Part shown: positions 1-9,055 of the stretch, in pieces
How positions within the stretch are numbered: the stretch's first letter is position 1
Layout: every line of letters starts with the position of its first letter
DNA from: QKMZ01 sp012965515
GTDB taxonomy: Bacteria; Cyanobacteriota; Vampirovibrionia; Obscuribacterales; Obscuribacteraceae
NCBI GenBank assembly: GCA_937879965.1
Contig: CALFMP010000007.1
Coordinates: forward strand, 62,001-126,000
Length of the DNA: 64,000 nt
Reading direction: 5' to 3'
Translations under genes and position numbers: made by a program
The notes under the pieces: generated by a model
The model's input: the letters and a program-made list of their open reading frames with translations, nothing else
Told to the model about the DNA's origin: nothing
Databases searched by the model: none

Positions 1-2345
1 TCAAGGCCCTTTTCCAGCGAAGCATCCCACCAGCGAATAACGAGATTTCGTTCGCGCTTGAGCAAGTTTTTCATGACAAGAAAACGGCCAAGCAAATACT
101 GCGCTTCACTGTCTCCGCACTCAGCCGCCATTCTGTAATAGCGTAATGCTTCCGAGAAGTCGCGTCCGTCTGGGTTGTAAAAGCGATGATAGTACGCGAG
201 ACTGATCATCGCTTTGGTATTTCTCTTGTTTGCGCATGAGCGAAGGAAACCTTCTGCATCCAGGGGAAAAATATTGTTCTCGAAGCACAAGCGCAGACAG
301 TTGATAGCGTGCTGCTCTGCGACATTGCTACCCAAGTCATAAGCGCGCTTATACCAGTAATACGCACTGTCGAGATCTCTCTGAAGACCCATGCCCATTT
401 CCCAGCAGCGCCCATACAAGAGTTGCGCTGTCTCATTTCCTTTTTCCGCCGCCGGGTAAAGGTCCAGAACAGCTTGATTTACATCGGCGTGCTTCGGAGC
501 TTTGAGCATAAGAAGCAACTGACGCTCAGATACATCAGTCGCATTCACAGTCGATTGCCGCATCCACTGGTCGACGTCATGGACTTTGAGCCCTGGCAAT
601 GTATCTTTTGTGCTCAGCTCTTCCAGTTTTTCGTCGCATTGGATATTACCGAGAGCGCTTCCGGCTTTGAGCCAGTAGATCGCTTCGTCATAACTCTCTT
701 CAACCCCGTCGCCGTACAGGTAACAGAGTGCGAGCTCATACTGAGCTGACTCGTGGCCATTTTCCGCGGCTTTCTTGTACCACTGTGCTGAGCGAACGAG
801 GTCTTTCTCCACCCCGTCTCCGTTGAAACACATAACACCGAGCATGTACTGAGCGCTGTCACACTTATCATCAGCCTCCGCTGCCTTCATCAACCATTTG
901 TACGCTTCGTCATACTTCTTGTCGCTGCCGATTCCATACAAGAGGCAGCGGCCGTAATTGCTCATTCCAAGCGGCAGTCCGTTCTCCGCCGCCATCTTGT
1001 AATAGCGCAATGCTTCCTTTGGATCATCATCCTCATACAAGCAAGCCAGGTTATTTTGAGCGTTGGCATGCCCTTGCTGAGCCGCTTCAGTGTATAACCG
1101 AATTGCCTCTTCGATGTTCTTCTCTACCCCCAGTGCGCCCCACTGGTAAATGGAACCCATCTCGTTCAACCCATCTGGACACCCGGCATTGCATGACTTG
1201 CGATACCAGAAGAGGGCTTGTTTCTCGTCCGCGTCAACGCCGGTTCCGTTCTCCAGGGCGACGGCATACTTATACATTGCATAACCATCACCGCTCTGAG
1301 CTCTTTCGAGAAGAAAGTCCGGACTGGGCGGTTTTTCGTCGGGCACCACATTTGGTGCTTTGTAAATCTCCGGATAAGGAGAAAACGCAAACGGCTCAGG
1401 AGTAACAGTCGTCGGCTTCGGCTTCACAAGCACGGTAGGCTCACTATCCGGTTTTTCCCGCCCCGCCGGTCCTTTTTGCGCCCAAATTGAAGTGAGCGCA
1501 GCTTCCAGCTCATCGCGCAATTCAATAACGGACTGGTGCCTGTCTGCCGGAGATTTCATCAGGGCGCGGAAAACGCAGCGCTCAAGTGCATCAGGCAGAA
1601 GCACTCCTTGTGCCACTTCGCTGAACGAACGCGGTTGCTCGGAAATATGCTTGCTCAGTGTCTCAAGCGCGGTGTCACCGGTTAGCGGACGCACGCCGGT
1701 GAGTATGTGGTACATCACGCAACCGAGAGAGTAAATGTCGGAGCGCCCATCAAGCGGCTTTCCAAGACACTGTTCCGGACTCATGTAAGAAGGAGTGCCC
1801 ATGACGGAGCCTGCGGCGGTCAAATCGGAATCCTGTTCAATCATTGGTTTGGCGATACCAAAGTCGACCAGCTTAATCACTTCATTGCCGGTGTCGTCCT
1901 TGAGAATAACAATATTGGCGGGCTTCAAATCCCGGTGAACGATGCCGTTCTTGTGCGCGTGAGCAAGCGCCTGGCACACGGCAATAAAGAGAGGCACAGC
2001 CTTCGAAGATTGCATCCGTATCGACCGCTTCAACACTTCATCTACGCTTTCGCCGAGCAGACACTCCATAACCAAATACGGGCGATTATCAGGCAAGACG
2101 CCGAAATCATAGACCGTGACGATGTTGGGATGCTGCAGCGAAGCCGCCATGCGTGCCTCGCGTTGAAACCGCAAGGAAGCCACTGTGTCGGCAGCCATCT
2201 TCTCTTGCATGACTTTGACGGCAACATGGCGCCCTAGCATGCCATCTTTCGCACGAAAAACAACCCCGAGCGCTCCTCTGCCGAGTTCAGACTCGACCTC
2301 GTAGCGATCGCCGATTTTCGTCCCGATTAGATTGTCACCGCTCAC
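1..2345 (-). CDS. Ser/Thr protein kinase with C-terminal Sel1 repeats (3' end beyond window)
   Basis: Reading leftwards from a GTG at 2345 (preceded by GAGAGGG) the frame stays open to the window edge, so only the C-terminus is missing. Residues about 10-275 are a Hanks kinase: glycine loop GRGALGVV, catalytic lysine in HVAVKV, HRDLKPAN loop, DFGIAK and the SPEQ activation-segment end. After a proline-rich linker come at least nine Sel1-type repeats of about 36 residues (pattern A..LG..Y..G.GV..D...A..WY..AA..G), interrupted by one non-repeat island. No membrane segment is visible, so it is probably cytosolic. Family knowledge: Sel1 arrays bind proteins, so they likely recruit substrates; the substrate is unknown. 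Kinase assignment is secure. Confidence 0.9.
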   Translation of the reverse strand, partial: MSGDNLIGTKIGDRYEVESELGRGALGVVFRAKDGMLGRHVAVKVMQEKMAADTVASLRFQREARMAASLQHPNIVTVYDFGVLPDNRPYLVMECLLGESVDEVLKRSIRMQSSKAVPLFIAVCQALAHAHKNGIVHRDLKPANIVILKDDTGNEVIKLVDFGIAKPMIEQDSDLTAAGSVMGTPSYMSPEQCLGKPLDGRSDIYSLGCVMYHILTGVRPLTGDTALETLSKHISEQPRSFSEVAQGVLLPDALERCVFRALMKSPADRHQSVIELRDELEAALTSIWAQKGPAGREKPDSEPTVLVKPKPTTVTPEPFAFSPYPEIYKAPNVVPDEKPPSPDFLLERAQSGDGYAMYKYAVALENGTGVDADEKQALFWYRKSCNAGCPDGLNEMGSIYQWGALGVEKNIEEAIRLYTEAAQQGHANAQNNLACLYEDDDPKEALRYYKMAAENGLPLGMSNYGRCLLYGIGSDKKYDEAYKWLMKAAEADDKCDSAQYMLGVMCFNGDGVEKDLVRSAQWYKKAAENGHESAQYELALCYLYGDGVEESYDEAIYWLKAGSALGNIQCDEKLEELSTKDTLPGLKVHDVDQWMRQSTVNATDVSERQLLLMLKAPKHADVNQAVLDLYPAAEKGNETAQLLYGRCWEMGMGLQRDLDSAYYWYKRAYDLGSNVAEQHAINCLRLCFENNIFPLDAEGFLRSCANKRNTKAMISLAYYHRFYNPDGRDFSEALRYYRMAAECGDSEAQYLLGRFLVMKNLLKRERNLVIRWWDASLEKGL

Positions 2346-2579
2346 TACTGCTATCCCTCTCAAGATTGCTTACCACCTTTAAAATGGAGTTTCACTTAAT
2401 TAGGGACTTTATCTTTGACTGAAGCTGATTAGTTTTGAGGGCAGATCGCTCCTGCAGGCGTACTGGTAATGCCGTGCATCGCCCTGACAGAAGACAAAGT
2501 CCGTATGCAAAAATCCGCAGGCGCTCGGGATTAAGACTCTTCTTTGCTAACATATGTGTGCATCCCACCACCTATTGGC

Positions 2580-3260
2580 ATGGCAAAAATCCTCCTAGTC
2601 GAAGACAGCCGCGAGATGGCATCCACGATCGTGACCTGGCTTAACGCCGAGCATCACGAAGTAGCGCATTGCGAGGACGGACTGGAAGGGCTGGACAGGC
2701 TTAAGTTTGAGTCGTTTGATATCGCCATTCTCGACTGGGAATTGCCGGGGATGAGCGGTCTGGATATTTGCAAGCAGTACCGGGAAGGTGGCGGGAAAGT
2801 CCCAGTGCTCATGTTGACTGCAAAAGCGCAGATTAACGATCGAACGACAGGTCTTGATTCAGGCGCCGACGATTATCTGACCAAACCATTTGCACTGAAA
2901 GAACTCTCTGCAAGACTGCGCGCTCTCTTACGGCGCCCGGCAGAGATAAAGAGCAATGTGTTGGAAGTCGGCGATCTTTCTCTGGATACCGTAAAGTACA
3001 GAATAATGAAAAACGGCAAGGAAGTGCAGTTGATGCCTCGCGACTTTGCTTTGCTCGAATTTTTGATGAGAAACGTGGATCATGTCTTCAGTGCAGAAGC
3101 TCTTCTGCAGCGCGTTTGGGCGGGTGACAGCGAAGCTTCGCCGTCCGCACTGAGAACAGCAATCAAACGCATCCGGCAAAAGCTTGATGACAGCGACGAT
3201 GAGGGAAGTTCGATTATCGAAAACATTCCACGCGTCGGCTATAGGCTGAGAGAGAAGTAA
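2580..3260 (+). CDS. OmpR/PhoB-type response regulator
   Basis: 226 aa. Residues 1-120 form a receiver domain with acidic pocket E8/D9, phosphoacceptor D52 (ILDWELPG) and K102 (LTKPF). Residues about 130-225 are an OmpR-type winged helix with the typical ending GVGYRL-like (RVGYRLREK). I chose the ATG at 2580 because the family begins directly with the MAKILLVED strand; an in-frame TTG 36 bases upstream would add a tail not seen in the family. No clear Shine-Dalgarno precedes it. No histidine kinase is adjacent, so it is an orphan regulator here; it is transcribed divergently from the kinase-Sel1 gene. Its target promoters cannot be told from this window. Confidence 0.93.
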   Translation: MAKILLVEDSREMASTIVTWLNAEHHEVAHCEDGLEGLDRLKFESFDIAILDWELPGMSGLDICKQYREGGGKVPVLMLTAKAQINDRTTGLDSGADDYLTKPFALKELSARLRALLRRPAEIKSNVLEVGDLSLDTVKYRIMKNGKEVQLMPRDFALLEFLMRNVDHVFSAEALLQRVWAGDSEASPSALRTAIKRIRQKLDDSDDEGSSIIENIPRVGYRLREK

Positions 3261-3308
3261 GCTCAGGCTGAGCTTTTCCAGATGCTCTGGGTTTGCTTTT
3301 TTGTCCTG

Positions 3309-3776
3309 CTAGGCACCGGAATGGTGCCACATGTATGGTGTGAGATCAATTTCCGCAACTTTACGCAGTTGTTCGCGGTGCTGCTCACCCAATTGTGCTT
3401 TGCGGGAGCTATCTTCTGCGAGATCGAGCAGTCTTCCCCATTGGCAATCAATGAAATTGGGCTCTTTACGCGATGGAAAGAGCTGATTTCCTATTTTGTC
3501 GCTCACTGACGATCGCTTCAAAATCTGGTCCACTTCAAAGTTTGTTCCGGCTGTTGCATGAATGCCCGCACTGCTTTCGCCGACAGCTTTGCCGATGTCA
3601 TACATCTGCGTCTTCATCTCGAGCATCTTGAGATTGTCCAGAGCTGAGTGTATTTCATCTTCCCAAACATTTCTGCTTAGATTGGCTTGATCACTTAATT
3701 TCTCGCCGAGTGGGAAATCGTTTCTTACTCCCGCTTCGGATACTAATGCCTTAGAACCTTTACTGAAATCGTCCAT
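3309..3776 (-). CDS. Hypothetical protein, hydrophilic
   Basis: 155 aa from the ATG at 3776, which has AAAGG about ten bases upstream; a further upstream start would add 23 residues without an obvious ribosome site. The protein is charged, without a signal peptide or membrane segment. I do not recognise a family. The middle part (residues 35-75) is predicted helical by eye, and the C-terminal third is Lys/Glu/Gln rich. It lies convergent to the response regulator at 2580-3260 and downstream of the DUF4239-like gene, possibly in the same transcript. Function unknown. Confidence 0.6.
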   Translation of the reverse strand: MDDFSKGSKALVSEAGVRNDFPLGEKLSDQANLSRNVWEDEIHSALDNLKMLEMKTQMYDIGKAVGESSAGIHATAGTNFEVDQILKRSSVSDKIGNQLFPSRKEPNFIDCQWGRLLDLAEDSSRKAQLGEQHREQLRKVAEIDLTPYMWHHSGA

Positions 3777-3939
3777 GTTCGTATTACCTTTCTCACTACG
3801 CGCAACGTGGCGCCGTATGCAGCATCTGATCTCATCGGTGATCAATCGGGAGCGAAACTGTAGCGAAAATGTGACTGCACATTAAATGAAAGAGCCGGGC
3901 AGTGCCGGCTCCTTCGATTTCAGTATTGGGGGCTTGCTT

Positions 3940-4866
3940 TCAGTGAGCCGGTGTTTCTGCCGGCTTGGTTTCCACCTTGCCTTTCGTGGACTTAGAGTCT
4001 GCACCATCATTTGCAGGTTTCGAATCAAGCTTCCCTTCCACCGGCTTACCGTCCAGACCCACTTTTGCCGGACCACTATCGTGGATATACCTTGTAGGTG
4101 TGTCCGGGACATTGAAAACGCTCTCCTTGAGCATGCTGAACATCATCGGCTTGATCTGCAATTCTCCGCTGAACGGACTGCTATAAGCCGACAAAAGCCA
4201 GATATTGAGCGCCAGTGTCGTGGCCACCATGGTGGTCATAAACCCGTGCACATGGGGAAACTGAGACATAAAGACGTAAGTGAAACCGATTGTGATGATT
4301 GAACCGAACGCGACAACAATCCACAGAGCCTTTGGCAAATCCTGCTGAGCCAGTATCAATCGGGCGCGACGATGTTCTCCCACGCCCATCATCGCGTCGT
4401 TAATGGCTTGTTGCAGATTGCTCTGCCTGTCGTTTTCCGGCACTACTGCCACAACGCCTTCCCAAAGATTTTGGTAGCCTTCCCAACCATGATTAATCTT
4501 CGCGTGCTCGGCCATCTGTTTCCACTCGATGTCCACAACCTCATTCGAATAATTTCTGCAGAGTTGGCGCAAACGATGGCGGTCGTCGTCACCCAATCCA
4601 CGCGCCAGACGGAAAATGCTGGCTACGCAATTCGCTTCTTGCTCTACGTGCATCTGTGCATCGCCATAACGTGCCATGGCAGCAGCGACCATGAAGCCGA
4701 GCAAGACAGAAAATAAAGTACCGACCACACCGAGCATGCCCTCTGCGGCGCTGTGATGTTGTTCGAGCACCTCAATTTCTACTCGCCCTTTCACCAATCT
4801 CTGACCGATCAGCGCGATGGCGACAAATACTGCGACAAGAATTGCCGCATGTCCTAATGTATTCAT
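3940..4866 (-). CDS. DUF4239-like (bestrophin-like) membrane protein
   Basis: 308 aa. An N-terminal membrane helix (about 5-22), a second at about 45-65 (GTLFSVLLGFMVAAAMARYG), a long soluble helical section and a membrane pair at about 185-230 give the arrangement of the DUF4239 family, whose members resemble bestrophin channels. The conserved opening of the second helix followed by an E-x-N/A-x-I-x-x-L-x-R-like stretch (EQEANCVASIFRLARG) supports this. The last 60 residues are a Lys/Gly/Pro-rich tail (repeats of the type GK...SKPA) that is unusual for the family and probably cytoplasmic or periplasmic linker. Biochemical role not established; inner-membrane location inferred. Confidence 0.75.
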   Translation of the reverse strand: MNTLGHAAILVAVFVAIALIGQRLVKGRVEIEVLEQHHSAAEGMLGVVGTLFSVLLGFMVAAAMARYGDAQMHVEQEANCVASIFRLARGLGDDDRHRLRQLCRNYSNEVVDIEWKQMAEHAKINHGWEGYQNLWEGVVAVVPENDRQSNLQQAINDAMMGVGEHRRARLILAQQDLPKALWIVVAFGSIITIGFTYVFMSQFPHVHGFMTTMVATTLALNIWLLSAYSSPFSGELQIKPMMFSMLKESVFNVPDTPTRYIHDSGPAKVGLDGKPVEGKLDSKPANDGADSKSTKGKVETKPAETPAH

Positions 4867-4897
4867 GGTTTACCGCCCCAAAATGCCCTCTGGATAA

Positions 4898-4939
4898 TTT
4901 TAGCCAGATAGACACGAATCGCGTTTTATGTGGCTAAAA
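4898..4939. repeat. Perfect 9-bp inverted repeat upstream of the DUF4239-like gene
   Basis: TTTTAGCCA at 4898-4906 is repeated in inverted orientation as TGGCTAAAA at 4931-4939, with 24 bases between. It lies 30-75 bases upstream of the minus-strand start at 4866, where an operator or leader hairpin would be expected. No T-run follows, so it is not an obvious terminator. Confidence 0.4.
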
Positions 4940-5094
4940 CTGAGATTAGCGTACCAAGAACGTCCCCCAAGCGGGTGAATGTGGTTCAAATTCAGACAAA
5001 TCAAGGTAAAAAGGAATCTTAAATCGGTACCGAGTGATATTAAAAGGGCAATCAAGTTCTAAGTGCGGCTACTTGACACATTAGGAATCTTGCA

Positions 5095-6324
5095 ATGGCG
5101 AATACCAATTCTCTACTCGGAGAACTGTTGGTTGATTGGCAACTAGCCTCAAGGCAACAGATGGAAACGGCAGTATCGGAATCGCGCAATCGCGACTTGC
5201 CTCTTAGTCTGGTTCTAACGATGCTGGACATTGTGGATCCAGAGACGATGCATTCGGCGATAGCGGCGCAGTCCTTCTTGCGCGACCACGTCATTTCTGC
5301 CGACCAGACCACTCAGGCGATGGCTTTGGTCAAGAAAAAACGCATCTCCTTCGGTCTGGCAATGGACTTGCTCGGCATTCAGGCCAGCTCGCAGCCGCGC
5401 AACCGCCTAGGTGAATACCTCGTCGAAAGCGAGTCGATTGGACGTGAACAGATTAAAGCAAGACTCAACCTGGCGAATAAAACTGGAATACACTTGGGCA
5501 AGGTTTTGATTACTCTGGCAGATGCCCATCATGATCTGATTGAACACGCGCTCAGCCTGCAAGAAAAAGTGCGCAATGGCGACATCAAGCGTGATGAAGC
5601 TATCGATCGTCTTTACTCTGCGCGCCGCTGCCTCGAAGTAATCAGTCATGTCGCTCATGATTCGATCGAGAATCAATCGACTCTGGCTAACTTGCTTACC
5701 GCGGCTGGTTTCATTGAAGACAAAGACATTGCACTAGCGATTTGTGTCAGCCAAGAACAGAAGAAAGACCTCGGAGATTCGCTCATTGAACTCAACTGGG
5801 TCAAAGCCCAAGGCGTCTATGCAGCTCTGGAAGTACAAAAATTAATCCGCACTGAAAAGATTTCCATCAATCAAGGAATACAGCAGCTAAGGAGGCTGCG
5901 CGCCGAGGTGGGCATAGCAGAAGACGTGCCCACTCATCCGGAAGCTCAAGACGAGCGCGACTTGACCTTTTATTACTTCCTCAAGCTTGCGGGCGTTTTG
6001 CCGAAGACAGCCGACAAATCAGCACAAGAAGGCACTGTCCCAAAAGACCGTTTCGAATCACAATTGGAAGAAACATGGCAGGAATTGAAAGCGGCGCCGC
6101 GTTCACCGCGTCTGCCCGAAGACGTGCGGGACTTGCTGTCGAAATGTGGTTTCCTCTCCGAGGAGCAGCAAGTAATGGTCCAGCGGGCGGGAAGAACTTA
6201 CAAGCAGTTCCGCGAGCGCAGGCTAAACATTGAACAAGCGTTGATTCAATTCCATCTTGCTCAATCGTCATCGGCCGAGCCAGGACCGTGGTCCGGAACA
6301 TTCCCCAGCTTGCCGATCTTTTAG
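5095..6324 (+). CDS. Repeat protein related to the GspE-N/MshEN domain
   Basis: 409 aa from an ATG with AGGAA seven bases upstream. The protein is built of units that start LGELLVDW.. or LGEYLVES.. followed by ..I..EQI..AL.., i.e. the pattern of the N-terminal domain of type II secretion/type IV pilus ATPases (MshEN, a c-di-GMP-binding fold in some members). Units are visible near residues 6-70, 102-165 and, more diverged, 195-255 and 345-395. There is no Walker A motif, so no ATPase domain is attached. No signal peptide or membrane segment. Role unknown; nucleotide-second-messenger binding is a possibility by family resemblance only. Confidence 0.65.
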   Translation: MANTNSLLGELLVDWQLASRQQMETAVSESRNRDLPLSLVLTMLDIVDPETMHSAIAAQSFLRDHVISADQTTQAMALVKKKRISFGLAMDLLGIQASSQPRNRLGEYLVESESIGREQIKARLNLANKTGIHLGKVLITLADAHHDLIEHALSLQEKVRNGDIKRDEAIDRLYSARRCLEVISHVAHDSIENQSTLANLLTAAGFIEDKDIALAICVSQEQKKDLGDSLIELNWVKAQGVYAALEVQKLIRTEKISINQGIQQLRRLRAEVGIAEDVPTHPEAQDERDLTFYYFLKLAGVLPKTADKSAQEGTVPKDRFESQLEETWQELKAAPRSPRLPEDVRDLLSKCGFLSEEQQVMVQRAGRTYKQFRERRLNIEQALIQFHLAQSSSAEPGPWSGTFPSLPIF

Positions 6325-6340
6325 CAGAGGATGGAAAGAA

Positions 6341-6395
6341 GAGCGAAGCGCTGGAAGCACCGCCTTCCAGGCAGCTTGGTGCCGCTCCGGAGCGG
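6341..6395. repeat. Weak intergenic repeat, copy 1 of 2
   Basis: GAGCGAAGCGCTGG..., CCTTCCAGGCAGC and CCGCTCCGGAGCGG, partly matching 17051-17106. It lies between the convergent genes ending at 6324 and 6413. The CCGCTCCGGAGCGG core is itself a palindrome and may help terminate transcription from both sides. Confidence 0.35.
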
Positions 6396-6412
6396 CGCTG
6401 CGGGCAACGACC

Positions 6413-8365
6413 TTAAGCCATATTGGCAGTTCTTATGGCGCCGGACATACGTTCCTTTATGTCTTTGAGAGCCGTTCTAAACTCGAGCACGGAGGAAGGA
6501 CGGTCCTCCGGTTTCTTCTCCAAACACTTCAAAATCAGCTCATCCAGCTCCGGCGGAACTTCAACGAGTGTAGAAACCGGCAGCGGTTTTTCATTCATCA
6601 CTTTATTGAACGTCTCCAAAACCGTCGCACCAAACAGCGGTGGATTTCCAGTCAGACATTCATACATGACACAACCCAGGGCGTAAATGTCCGTACGCGC
6701 GTCAGCAGGGTCTCCAACGCACTGCTCCGGACTCATGTACATGGGACTTCCGGCAGAGTTGCCCTCGCGCGAAATCTTCTGCTGAATCACAGACTGTTCG
6801 CTTTCAAGCATCTTGGCCAGACCGAAGTCAACTACTTTGACGAGCTCGCGTCCTTTAACGTTTTCACTGATCATGATATTCGCCGGCTTGATGTCTCTAT
6901 GCACTATTCCGTTGTCGTGCGCGTTTATAAGTCCGTCAGAGACTTGCAAAATGATGGCGATCATCTGACCCACCGATAATCGCGCGCGCTCTGCAATTAG
7001 GATGTCGAGGCTCTTGCCGTCAATGAAGTCCAGCAGCAGGAATGGAACTCCTTCGAGGAAACCACATTCATGTACGGTCAAAAGATTGGGGTGCTGCATG
7101 CGAGCCATCGCCTGCGCCTCTCGTTGAAAACGTTGGACAAAGCGAGCATTGCCGAGAAGGTGGGGCTGCAGAAGTTTTAGCGCCAAAATTTTGTCGAGTA
7201 CAATGTGACGGGCCTTATACACTGTGCTCATGCCGCCGGCGCCAAGAAACTCAACAATCTTATATTTTCCATCTAGAATTTGCCCTTCTAACTTATCGAC
7301 GATTTTCATCGTGGAGTCATCGTCAGGACAATTAGCAACGCTTGCAGCAAGCTGTTTCGAGCACGTTGGACAGACGGCATAACGGGGGCTAAAACCCGCC
7401 AAATTTGTCGATGCGCCACCACTTTTAGTGCCAGCAGACATTTCCGATGAAAGATCGGCGAGCTTCTTTTCCGTGTCGCGTCTTAGATCCTGTTCTCGCC
7501 TATAAGCGTAGACAAACTGCGAAATAACAATCGAAATTGCAGCGACTAGATTGAGCACGCTGAGCGCAGGTGAGGCGGTGTTTTCATCAATGACGTGCGT
7601 GGCAACGGCACCAGCCTTCAAACCTGTGAAAGCCGGCAATAAAACCATCAAAGCAAAGATGCTTCGACGTAATGCCGTACCGAGCATGTCCGGCTCCAAC
7701 AATAGAGAGAACCATCCGGAACCGGGGCGTAACGAATAAACTGCAAATGACAAAACAAGAGTTGAGGCAGCGAGAGTGACGGGAACTTTGATGCAGCCCC
7801 AGAGACCGCAAAACTCTGGTATGCCTTGCAAGAAGCCTACCACCGGCAAAAGTGCGACTGCTCCGGTTATCGTAAGTAAAATTTGCCAGAGCGGATCGAG
7901 CCTCGCATTATGCAAGGTCATCAGGAACAGACTCGTGGAAACAAGCAAAATTCCAATGGTGCCGTCAGGCGTCACTTGACCGGGAAACTGCAACACAACT
8001 CCGTTGGCAAGCTCACCGGACAACGGCAGGTTGAACCAATCCCAGTCGGCTTCTTGAATTGTCTCCAGCAGTTTAAAACCACCCGAGAGCGCCGCTATGA
8101 GCGAGACTCCTGCGCAAAAGAAACGAACATCCTTTCGATCAGGAAAAATTGCCAGCAAAAGCACCAAGCACGCTAGCACCATATACGATACCGCAGCCCC
8201 AAAAGGAACGGCGAAACTAAAAAGCATTTTCAGCCCATGAATGTCGCAATACCAGCCAATAACGACAGTCAAACAATAGACGAAAACAATAGTCCCGGAG
8301 ATTATTGCACTCAGCCGGAAGGAATCCAACAGACGCGGTTTTGATTCCAGCGTATGCGGAATCAT
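6413..8365 (-). CDS. Membrane-anchored Ser/Thr protein kinase with zinc-ribbon-like linker
   Basis: 650 aa. The N-terminal 290 residues hold about eight hydrophobic segments (near 18-38, 50-75, 80-98, 133-155, 158-180, 190-212, 232-255, 265-287), arranged like an integral sensor domain. At about 332-350 a CPTC...NCPDD stretch resembles half-preserved zinc ribbons. Residues about 364-640 are a Hanks kinase: GAGGMSTVY loop, ALKLL lysine, HRDIKPANIM, DFGLAK, SPEQ and the DIYALGCVMYE helix. Unlike PknB-type kinases the membrane part is N-terminal and there are no PASTA repeats. It probably senses a membrane or envelope signal; the ligand is unknown. The kinase call is secure. Confidence 0.92.
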   Translation of the reverse strand: MIPHTLESKPRLLDSFRLSAIISGTIVFVYCLTVVIGWYCDIHGLKMLFSFAVPFGAAVSYMVLACLVLLLAIFPDRKDVRFFCAGVSLIAALSGGFKLLETIQEADWDWFNLPLSGELANGVVLQFPGQVTPDGTIGILLVSTSLFLMTLHNARLDPLWQILLTITGAVALLPVVGFLQGIPEFCGLWGCIKVPVTLAASTLVLSFAVYSLRPGSGWFSLLLEPDMLGTALRRSIFALMVLLPAFTGLKAGAVATHVIDENTASPALSVLNLVAAISIVISQFVYAYRREQDLRRDTEKKLADLSSEMSAGTKSGGASTNLAGFSPRYAVCPTCSKQLAASVANCPDDDSTMKIVDKLEGQILDGKYKIVEFLGAGGMSTVYKARHIVLDKILALKLLQPHLLGNARFVQRFQREAQAMARMQHPNLLTVHECGFLEGVPFLLLDFIDGKSLDILIAERARLSVGQMIAIILQVSDGLINAHDNGIVHRDIKPANIMISENVKGRELVKVVDFGLAKMLESEQSVIQQKISREGNSAGSPMYMSPEQCVGDPADARTDIYALGCVMYECLTGNPPLFGATVLETFNKVMNEKPLPVSTLVEVPPELDELILKCLEKKPEDRPSSVLEFRTALKDIKERMSGAIRTANMA

Positions 8366-8402
8366 TTGAGTCTACTCAGTTGATTGACTGCCATCGAGCA
8401 AA

Positions 8403-8825
8403 TCACTTAGCTTTCATTGCCCTTTCGAGAGCGGCTTGATATACGCCTTTAGTCTTCGGTCCCGTCAGATATTTTATACACTTTCTTTCAGGAGAGAAAA
8501 ACCCGACCACCGGAACAAACTTCAAATTATCGTTGTAGAACCAGAGAATTCCGTTCTTCTGAGCGAGAGCTTTCGATTGTGCGGCATGGTCTTCGCCTGT
8601 GTCTATCTCGATGTAGGAAACAGATTGAGCGTACTTCGATTGCACCTCGCGCACCGTCGGTCGAACCTTGTCACACGTGAACTGGCAGTGGGGGTCGTAG
8701 ATGAAAACGACGAGAACTTTTCCTTTGGAATCGGACACAGCCGCTGTGCTGCTGTCTGCTTGCGCGAACGGACACGCTGACAGCAAAAGGAAAAGTACAA
8801 GCAAAAACGATCTAATAACCAACAT
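8403..8825 (-). CDS. Thioredoxin-like lipoprotein
   Basis: 140 aa. The N-terminus is a lipoprotein signal: hydrophobic core LVLFLLLSAC, lipobox cysteine at about residue 18. The rest follows a thioredoxin fold: strand VLVVFIYDPHC, helix, strand VSYIEIDT, then the cis-proline-type region VPVVGFFSP. The redox position reads C-Q-F-T-C, a C-x3-C spacing instead of the CxxC of thioredoxin, similar to some SCO/copper-handling or membrane-anchored thioredoxin-like proteins. Start has GAGGG just upstream. It lies 37 bases downstream of the membrane kinase's start, on the same strand and upstream of it, so they may be co-transcribed. Exact substrate unknown. Confidence 0.75.
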   Translation of the reverse strand: MLVIRSFLLVLFLLLSACPFAQADSSTAAVSDSKGKVLVVFIYDPHCQFTCDKVRPTVREVQSKYAQSVSYIEIDTGEDHAAQSKALAQKNGILWFYNDNLKFVPVVGFFSPERKCIKYLTGPKTKGVYQAALERAMKAK

Positions 8826-8957
8826 AATGCCCTCTACAGCCCATTGCCATCATACCCCTAATCTGCGGTTATTAGTCGGCGAAAGTCGACCAGGCGGTAC
8901 TATTCGGGATTTCAACGCAATGAAAGCTACCTTGCAAAACCGCCTGAGCAAACGGAA

Positions 8958-8978
8958 GGACGACGCCATGAGTCGCCC
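8958..8978. repeat. Palindrome of the GGGCGACGC family (diverged copy)
   Basis: GGACGACGCCATGAGTCGCCC. It matches the copy at 41731-41751 at 19 of 21 positions. It sits between the 3' end of the OmpA-like gene and the 5' end of the thioredoxin-like gene. Confidence 0.5.
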
Positions 8979-9055
8979 GGCAGGCAGCATGTATGACTCC
9001 TCTTACTAGAACCTCTGTCGCCGCGCATCGCATGCGCCAATATCATGCCTACAGC

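Noticed and set aside
8701..9009. Plus-strand open frame of about 100 codons
   Set aside because: It lies over the signal peptide of the thioredoxin-like gene on the other strand and an intergenic palindrome, with no ribosome site or recognisable protein pattern.
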